Source: an uncultured Veillonella sp. (GTDB lineage: Bacteria; Bacillota; Negativicutes; Veillonellales; Veillonellaceae). Taken from it: DNA of 22,191 nucleotides. The position numbers and the translations under genes were made by a program. Positions 17,482-22,191 of the stretch are shown here, piece by piece. Location: positions 1 through 22,191 of the forward strand of contig NZ_CAKPTN010000009.1 in NCBI RefSeq assembly GCF_934190855.1, written 5' to 3'. The notes beneath the pieces are model-generated. The model was given only the letters and a program-made list of their open reading frames with translations, had not been told where the DNA came from and did not search any database. The stretch's first letter is position 1. The number at the start of each line of letters is the position of its first letter.

Positions 17482-18290
17482 TTATTTGCCCTCCATTTCC
17501 ACATACTAGTAATGGTTTGACGAGGGCGTTCCATGAAGGTGCGTAAAGCTTCCTTAATTTGATCCTCTGGTAAATGGCGATAAATATGACCACCATAAGT
17601 ATAAGAAATCGTACCTGTTTCCTCACTGACAACAACAACTACCGCATCAGTTTGTTCAGATAAGCCGATAGCCGCACGGTGGCGCGTACCTAGTTCAGTA
17701 CTCAACGTACGGTCTTCAGTAAGCGGTAACAAACATCCAGCTGCACGAATGCGACCATCACGAATGATAAGAGCCCCATCATGAAGCGGCGTGCTCGGTA
17801 CGAAGATATTTTTAATTAATTCACGGCTCAATACAGCATCCATTAAAATGCCTGTATCTACGAAGTCATTGAGACCTACTTCGCGCTCAAACACGATGAG
17901 TGCCCCCGTATGTTCACGGGACATAACGCGTGCTGCTGCCATCACTTCATTGATGGCCATATCCATTTCTTCTTCGTTTACATTTTGAGCCTTACTAAAA
18001 ATACGGCCCCGACCGAGTTGCTCAAGAGCACGACGTAATTCAGGTTGGAACACGACTGGTAACGCAAAGAGAAGTACAGTCATACTTTGTTGCAAAATCC
18101 AATTAATAACATATAGATTGAACAGATGACTGATCATATTTATTATGGCTAAGAACACGATACCTTTTAAAAGAGCAACGGCTCGTGTATCTTTAAGCAT
18201 CTTATATAAATAATAAATACCCACAGCAACGACCAGAATATCAAGGATATCTAGAGGCCTAAAGGTATGTATAAGTGCGTCAACATGCAT
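17478..18290 (-). CDS. cdaA: Membrane-bound diadenylate cyclase CdaA
   Basis: A 270-aa CdaA that makes cyclic di-AMP from two ATP. Three N-terminal membrane helices (about 14-30, 40-57, 61-81) are followed by the DAC domain. The catalytic motif HDGALIIRDG places DGA at residues 171-173, and GTRHRAAIGLSE gives RHR at 203-205; both active-site motifs are intact. AAGGAG precedes the ATG. It heads a two-gene operon with cdaR. C-di-AMP controls osmolyte and potassium transport and cell-wall balance in Firmicutes. The leader starts with a GTACAG hairpin that is also the terminator of the upstream molybdenum operon. Confidence 0.97.
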   Translation of the reverse strand: MHVDALIHTFRPLDILDILVVAVGIYYLYKMLKDTRAVALLKGIVFLAIINMISHLFNLYVINWILQQSMTVLLFALPVVFQPELRRALEQLGRGRIFSKAQNVNEEEMDMAINEVMAAARVMSREHTGALIVFEREVGLNDFVDTGILMDAVLSRELIKNIFVPSTPLHDGALIIRDGRIRAAGCLLPLTEDRTLSTELGTRHRAAIGLSEQTDAVVVVVSEETGTISYTYGGHIYRHLPEDQIKEALRTFMERPRQTITSMWKWRANK

Positions 18291-18314
18291 AAAAATAACT
18301 CCTTATACAAAATA

Positions 18315-18348
18315 ATAAGGTACAGTCAAATCTATGACTGTACCTTAT
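18315..18348 (-). terminator. Hairpin shared by the molybdenum-operon end and the cdaA leader
   Basis: A perfect 14-bp stem (18315-18328 with 18335-18348) with a 6-nt loop, followed on minus by TATTATTTTG. Read from the xdhC-like genes (stop 18480) it is an intrinsic terminator. Read from the cdaA promoter it is the first structure of the leader, beginning within a few bases of the predicted start. Confidence 0.75.
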
Positions 18349-18377
18349 ATTTTAACTCATTTTGAGAGTACTGTAAA
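18349..18377 (-). promoter_or_regulatory. cdaA promoter
   Basis: On minus, TTTACA (18377-18372), a 17-bp spacer and TAAAAT (18354-18349). The predicted start is at 18341-18344, giving a leader of about 52 nt. Confidence 0.72.
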
Positions 18378-18479
18378 TTTAGAAACAGATACTCTATGAG
18401 ATTTTTTCATATAAATATATATCAATCTATAAAACAGATATTTTATATATATGCATTTTAACGAAACTAGTTTAGATGC

Positions 18480-18794
18480 TTAAATGTTTTGTGTTTCAAT
18501 CCACACATCCATTTGACCACCACAAACCATACCTTCTTTTACGGCTACATCATCATCAAGTAAAACGTCAATGCGACGGTGCGCCTCTTTTTTATTCAAA
18601 GAATCAACGGCACTTAAACGAATTTCATTTTCTGCACGGCCACCACCGATAGTACCAAAGATAGAACCATCTGGGAATACAACCATAGACGTACCAGCTT
18701 TACGAGGTGTAGATCCACGGGTATATAAAATTGTAGCAACGGCTAGTGTTTCATTTTTACGTTCACTAAGATATTCAATAAACTCACGATTCAT
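18480..18794 (-). CDS. XdhC N-terminal-domain protein (XdhC_CoxI), stand-alone
   Basis: A 104-aa protein equal to the N-terminal domain of XdhC. It has AVATILYTRGSTPRKAGTSM, then GTIGGGRAENEI, and MVCGGQMDVWIE at the end, the conserved blocks of XdhC_CoxI domains. XdhC proteins bind and deliver the sulfurated molybdenum cofactor to xanthine dehydrogenase-type enzymes; the Cys in MVCGG is the conserved residue usually linked to cofactor handling. Here the domain is a separate gene placed after the Rossmann-domain gene, with an 11-nt overlap that implies tight co-translation. It is the last gene of the operon. A frameshift of one larger gene is unlikely, because the domain order is reversed relative to fused XdhC. 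Confidence 0.9.
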   Translation of the reverse strand: MNREFIEYLSERKNETLAVATILYTRGSTPRKAGTSMVVFPDGSIFGTIGGGRAENEIRLSAVDSLNKKEAHRRIDVLLDDDVAVKEGMVCGGQMDVWIETQNI

Positions 18795-19512
18795 GGCTCA
18801 CTCTACCTTTCCGCAATGAGCCGCCTTGTTTACCACGCACCACTGCCAAATATTCACTAACGATAGATAATGCAATCTCCTCAGGAGTTTGTGCACCTAA
18901 GTCTAGACCAATTGGTGCATATACCATATCTAACTCTTCTTGTGTCCAACCTTGTTCACGCAACACTTCAAATGCATAATGAATGCGCTTTTGACTGCCC
19001 ATAACACCCATATAGGTTGGCAAGTAATCGCGCAATTGTTCTAAGCATACATTATCATACTCATGAGCACGAGTAACAATGATAAAACCATTATACTCAT
19101 CAAGAGGTAGCTCATTTTTAAAGTTTTCTAACGGCAAGCATTTACGAGTAACGCGTTCGTCAAAGAATTCAGGAACTACATATTCTGGACGGTCATCTAC
19201 AACAGTAACACGACAGCCGATGAATAATAGTAAATCAGTAATCGCTCGGCTCACATGACCAGCGCCCAATACGAGAACGGACGGATCATTTTCTACAGGT
19301 TGTACGAAACATTCTATTTCGCCTACCATACACAGAGAGTTAAGTTTTGCTTTATCTACTGTAAAGCCTTCAATAGCCGTACCATAAAGCACGCTGCCAT
19401 CTTCAGCATAAATAGTCTTATCCCCTTGGCGAGGACCAGATAAAACAGTAACCATCAAGGTTGTTTCAGTAACCTGTAGACGGTCTTTCATCACATCATA
19501 GATCGTTTCCAT
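18784..19512 (-). CDS. XdhC-family protein, Rossmann-domain partner
   Basis: A 242-aa protein. Residues about 75-242 are the C-terminal Rossmann domain of XdhC: VLVLGAGHVSRAITDLLLFIG with the GxGHV nucleotide motif, VTVVDDRPEYV, YMGVMGSQKRIHYAFEVL and PIGLDLGAQTPEEIALSIVSEYLAVVRGK. The first 75 residues (LMVTVLSGPRQGDKTIYAEDG) look like a reduced XdhC_CoxI domain without its Cys block; this is my reading and is less sure. It overlaps yqeB by 17 nt and the next gene by 11 nt. Role inferred: cofactor sulfuration or insertion for the molybdenum hydroxylase. Confidence 0.9.
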   Translation of the reverse strand: METIYDVMKDRLQVTETTLMVTVLSGPRQGDKTIYAEDGSVLYGTAIEGFTVDKAKLNSLCMVGEIECFVQPVENDPSVLVLGAGHVSRAITDLLLFIGCRVTVVDDRPEYVVPEFFDERVTRKCLPLENFKNELPLDEYNGFIIVTRAHEYDNVCLEQLRDYLPTYMGVMGSQKRIHYAFEVLREQGWTQEELDMVYAPIGLDLGAQTPEEIALSIVSEYLAVVRGKQGGSLRKGRVSHES

Positions 19513-20308
19513 CTAGATTCCTTTCATAATCCCAAGCAGTAACAGCCTCTAATACACCGCCACCAACTGCAAGAGATTTATCTGAAATACTATAACAATG
19601 AGACTCTTCACAACGAGCATCTACATCGGCCAATTTAAAATGGTCCGATACAATAAGCCCACTTTTTAGAATGCCTCTAAGAATACCGGTAATTTTTGCC
19701 CGTACTGGCTCTTCATCTACATAACCAATGACTTCATTGGCTTGTACAGAATCACCAATATGACGTTTTGCTGTAAATAGACCGGCCTTTGGCGAGTGTA
19801 TAACACGTTCATGAGTATAGCCACCTACATTACCAGGAATCCCTGTATTCGGTTGAGCTGGACCATCATAGATACAGCGTCCTAAGGAATGTCCACGCAT
19901 GGTTTCGATGACTACATCTACATCGTGCCCCGCTGTAAAGCCAGGGCCAACACCTATAACAAGGTCTGCATCCTCGCGTTTTGTACCAAGATTCTTTTTA
20001 CTTAAAATACCATCTACTACAATAGCTGGTTTTAATGTATTTAGCAACTCTTCGTACGAACTAGTCACGACGGGAATTATCCCTTGTGCCAACGTATCTT
20101 TCACTTCACTAAGGGCTACATGACGGGCTACAAAGCGTTCCAAAACCATTTCACCGCGATGTACGGCATTGCCGTAACATACTTCTCGGCGAATCATAGT
20201 AGGAATCGCAATTTCGCTAATCACCACGGGATAACCTGCCCGTTTCAATCTATATACAGCGCCGGAAGCGATATCTCCGCCTCCACGCATGAGCACTAAT
20301 GGTTTCAT
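19496..20308 (-). CDS. yqeB: Selenium-dependent molybdenum hydroxylase accessory protein YqeB
   Basis: A 270-aa protein with the distinctive family start LVLMRGGGDIASGAVYRLKRAGYPVVISEI and IRREVCYGNAVHRGE, followed by VVDGILSKKNLGTKREDADLVIGVGPGF and the C-terminal CHYSISDKSLAVGGGVLEA. YqeB is one of the genes used to recognise selenium-dependent molybdenum hydroxylases and is found with yqeC, mocA-like and xdh genes, as here. Its exact reaction is unknown; a role in supplying a labile selenium ligand to the cofactor has been proposed. The ATG overlaps the mocA stop as ATGA, with GTGAGG before it. No selenocysteine codon is needed, since the selenium in these enzymes is a cofactor ligand. Confidence 0.93.
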   Translation of the reverse strand: MKPLVLMRGGGDIASGAVYRLKRAGYPVVISEIAIPTMIRREVCYGNAVHRGEMVLERFVARHVALSEVKDTLAQGIIPVVTSSYEELLNTLKPAIVVDGILSKKNLGTKREDADLVIGVGPGFTAGHDVDVVIETMRGHSLGRCIYDGPAQPNTGIPGNVGGYTHERVIHSPKAGLFTAKRHIGDSVQANEVIGYVDEEPVRAKITGILRGILKSGLIVSDHFKLADVDARCEESHCYSISDKSLAVGGGVLEAVTAWDYERNLDGNDL

Positions 20309-21027
20309 AATGCCTCACTTTCACGATTTTTTAAACGCTCAAAATCATCGGGTGTATCGATATCGTCACCAATATCGTCACGGATCCATAATTTCAAGAC
20401 ATAATCCTTGCCATCACCACGAATGATGGTCTTACCACCTTGATCCCCTTGGATCTGTTGTAAACATTCAAACCAATGAGAACCAAAGAGAACGGGATTT
20501 CCCGATTGATAGTTCGCCCCATAATAGGGAACGACGATAGTTTTCGAATGAAAGTTTTCACTAAATGCACTAATGACCTCATGTACGACAGCACTCGTCA
20601 GAAGAGGTTGATCCCCTACTGAGCAAAGAATGCCATCTAACGGTATGGGCGATGTTTCTACTAAATGACGCACCCCCATCGCTATGGACACACCTTGTCC
20701 TAGCTCAGGATGCTCATTTCGAATCGCTTCAAAACCATAGGATGTGACAATAGGTTCTAGTTTTTCATGATCATCACCAGTAACCGCCACAAAAGGTAGT
20801 TTACATGACATCGCAGGTACTACCGGACCACCCCATCCACATTGAAGAGCCCCACAGACCGCATCTAGAACAGTCTTGCCACGCCAGGGCAAGAGCTGCT
20901 TATTACATCCCATGCGCTTGGCTTGTCCTCCTACGAGGAGGACAATGCCAATATGCAAAGGACGACGGTCTATGGGGTCTCTCATTGTACTGAAAGCGGT
21001 ATTACAATTTGCTTTCACATTAATCAT
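20305..21027 (-). CDS. MocA-like molybdenum cofactor nucleotidyltransferase
   Basis: A 240-aa NTP-transferase (MobA/MocA/YgfJ type). The nucleotide loop is LLVGGQAKRMGCNKQLLPWRG (near residue 32), and the metal/substrate blocks VTGDDHEKL, NEHPELGQGVSIAMGV, CSVGDQPLL and SGNPVLFGSHWF follow; the end IGDDIDTPDDF is standard. The loop begins LVGG rather than the usual LAAG. It probably adds CMP to molybdopterin to give the cytosine dinucleotide form, which as I recall was reported for Veillonella xanthine dehydrogenase. The first 25 residues before the domain are longer than usual; the ribosome site at the ATG (GGTAGGT) is weak, so the start could be internal. Just 6 nt separate it from yqeC. 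Confidence 0.9.
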   Translation of the reverse strand: MINVKANCNTAFSTMRDPIDRRPLHIGIVLLVGGQAKRMGCNKQLLPWRGKTVLDAVCGALQCGWGGPVVPAMSCKLPFVAVTGDDHEKLEPIVTSYGFEAIRNEHPELGQGVSIAMGVRHLVETSPIPLDGILCSVGDQPLLTSAVVHEVISAFSENFHSKTIVVPYYGANYQSGNPVLFGSHWFECLQQIQGDQGGKTIIRGDGKDYVLKLWIRDDIGDDIDTPDDFERLKNRESEAL

Positions 21028-21033
21028 GAGTAC

Positions 21034-21792
21034 CTACCGACATTGAATGATGCGACGGATTTCGCAGCTTGCTTTATATCCATCAGCTAAGATGATAGCA
21101 GCGATATCACTATCAACAATATGATCAATAAAATCATCAATAATGCGATGTTGTACTGTTTCATAACCAGTACAGAAGAGAATTTTTTTCCCTTTACTAT
21201 ATTGGAATAAACCTTGCTTGTGCAATACAATATCAGCCAACATACGCGGTGTTACAATGGCCCCCATATCGCGTTTCACGATATCTTGAACGAGCTCGAT
21301 ATTATGTACATGCTCCTCATCAAGCGGGGCCCCTAGCATTTGTAGGTTAACAAGACCAATCGTAGTCTTTGTAAGGGATGGAATAACAGGTTCACTCGTC
21401 TTAGGCGCCTTGAGCCATTTTTCCTTCGCCCCATCTGCTTCTACCACAATTTGCCAATTAGGATGTAACTTGGATAAACCATCGATAAGATCACAATCTA
21501 AGGAGTCCACTTTTGTTCCCGTAATTCCAGAGAACCACGCACCACAATAACCATGTAACACACGATCAGTACAATACTCGTCTGCTTCATTAATATTTTG
21601 AGTATAAATCGGTTTATAATGAGCAACCTGAGATTCATAGAGTCGAGTCGTAGTCGTAACTACGATGGGCTGACCTTTCAGCCGTCCATATTCTACTAGT
21701 TTTGAAAGCACAGTCGTTTTACCGCCGGCCCCAACAAGGGCAACGATTCCCGGCTGAATCAATCGATTCCAATAGGATGTTTGTGATGTCAT
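21034..21792 (-). CDS. yqeC: Selenium-dependent hydroxylase accessory protein YqeC
   Basis: A 252-aa protein with the P-loop-like GIVALVGAGGKTTVLSKL (residues about 14-31), then VVTTTTRLYE, a conserved VVEADGAKEKWLKAPKTSEP, and ILCT-like FCTGYETVQ near the end. These are the hallmarks of YqeC. The family is a putative NTPase of unknown detail that accompanies yqeB in selenium-dependent molybdenum hydroxylase clusters. AAGGAGG precedes the ATG by 8 nt. It lies 42 nt after the xdh large-subunit gene in the same direction and is likely co-transcribed with it. Confidence 0.92.
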   Translation of the reverse strand: MTSQTSYWNRLIQPGIVALVGAGGKTTVLSKLVEYGRLKGQPIVVTTTTRLYESQVAHYKPIYTQNINEADEYCTDRVLHGYCGAWFSGITGTKVDSLDCDLIDGLSKLHPNWQIVVEADGAKEKWLKAPKTSEPVIPSLTKTTIGLVNLQMLGAPLDEEHVHNIELVQDIVKRDMGAIVTPRMLADIVLHKQGLFQYSKGKKILFCTGYETVQHRIIDDFIDHIVDSDIAAIILADGYKASCEIRRIIQCR

Positions 21793-21834
21793 AGAACCAG
21801 GCCTCCTTAGAAAGTAACAAGAAATTAAAACTCT

Positions 21835-22191
21835 CTATACTTTATATTTCTCGTCCATAGCCATAAATACCTTCTCAGGTGTCATAGGTAATGTACGAAC
21901 ATCCGCACCAACTGCATTTTTAATAGCATGTTGGATAGCTGGACAACCAGTGTTAATAACAACTTCACCAATAGATTTAGCACCGAAACCGCCAGTTGGT
22001 TCATAAGACTCTACAAAGTCTACATGTAACTCACCGATATCTTGACGGGTTGGAATTTTATAGGTCATAAGGTTATTAGTCTCTAAGCGACCATTATTGG
22101 AATAACGTACATCTTCATATAGTGCCATACCGATAGCTTGTACCACGCCACCTTCAACTTGAACGCGAGCCAATTTAGGGTTAATAACAGT
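21835..22191 (-). CDS. Molybdenum hydroxylase (xanthine dehydrogenase-type) large subunit, C-terminal part
   Basis: An incomplete gene whose frame stays open to the window edge; 118 codons and the stop are present, and an internal TTG at 22173 is not the true start. The visible part starts TVINPKLARVQVEGGVVQAI, the cofactor-binding Gln/Gly region, and includes FVESYEPTGGFGAKSIGEVVI, where the Glu of GAKSIGE is the catalytic base of the family. It ends LPMTPEKVFMAM, as in xanthine dehydrogenases. The enzyme hydroxylates a purine or related heterocycle at a molybdenum centre; the substrate cannot be fixed from this fragment, but the yqeB/yqeC/mocA/xdhC companions support a selenium-type purine hydroxylase. 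Confidence 0.93.
   Translation of the reverse strand, partial: TVINPKLARVQVEGGVVQAIGMALYEDVRYSNNGRLETNNLMTYKIPTRQDIGELHVDFVESYEPTGGFGAKSIGEVVINTGCPAIQHAIKNAVGADVRTLPMTPEKVFMAMDEKYKV

Noticed and set aside
18480..19512. The two XdhC-type genes as one frameshifted gene
   Set aside because: The domain order is reversed relative to fused XdhC and each gene has its own start codon, so a frameshift would not restore a normal protein.
21835..22191. Selenocysteine codon in the molybdenum hydroxylase
   Set aside because: The visible part has no in-frame TGA before the stop, and selenium in this enzyme type is a cofactor ligand rather than an amino acid.

Overview
The window looks like a chromosomal segment of a low-GC Negativicute, most likely Veillonella or a close relative. 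This is inferred from protein style and gene combinations: a Firmicute-type c-di-AMP/amino-sugar cluster, a glmS ribozyme, and a purine-type molybdenum hydroxylase operon with selenium-hydroxylase accessory genes. No 16S rRNA or other taxonomic marker is present. Nearly all genes lie on the minus strand; only the AEC transporter (left edge) and an exported beta-helix protein (middle) are on plus.

Layout from left to right. (1) 1-2400: AEC-family permease (+), a bidirectional terminator, an ArsR/SmtB repressor with a complete CzrA-type alpha-5 metal site, and a UspA stress protein. (2) 2386-6240: an ABC amino-acid importer operon read as binding lipoprotein, permease, ATPase and an unrecognised exported 423-aa protein, driven by a near-consensus promoter and carrying intercistronic stem-loops. 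(3) 6354-7853: trpS followed by a small two-TM protein. (4) 7912-10127: glmS with a full glmS self-cleaving ribozyme in its leader. (5) 10283-12831: an accessory insert with a secreted beta-helix protein (+) and an AT-rich two-TM protein of unknown function (-), separated by a perfect 21-bp inverted repeat. (6) 12840-13160: a gene-poor stretch with a nested inverted-repeat element just after glmM. (7) 13162-18377: glmM, a COG2509 FAD oxidoreductase, cdaR and cdaA. (8) 18480-22191: the end of a molybdenum hydroxylase operon, read as xdh large subunit (partial), yqeC, mocA, yqeB and a two-gene XdhC.

The functional centre is cell-wall precursor and c-di-AMP control. GlmS makes glucosamine-6-P and its mRNA is destroyed by the ribozyme when that product accumulates. 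GlmM makes glucosamine-1-P, and in other Firmicutes it binds and restrains the c-di-AMP cyclase CdaA, whose partner is CdaR. The usual cdaA-cdaR-glmM-glmS order is kept, but an oxidoreductase sits between cdaR and glmM and an accessory insert sits between glmM and glmS.

The most unusual sequence-level pattern is that several independent predicted transcripts (AEC, binding lipoprotein, glmS, cdaA, and less strictly usp and arsR) begin with, or within about 10 nt of, a perfect stem-loop. In three of them the arms share a GTACA core. At cdaA the hairpin also seems to be the terminator of the preceding operon. I found no CRISPR array, tRNA, rRNA, insertion sequence or prophage.
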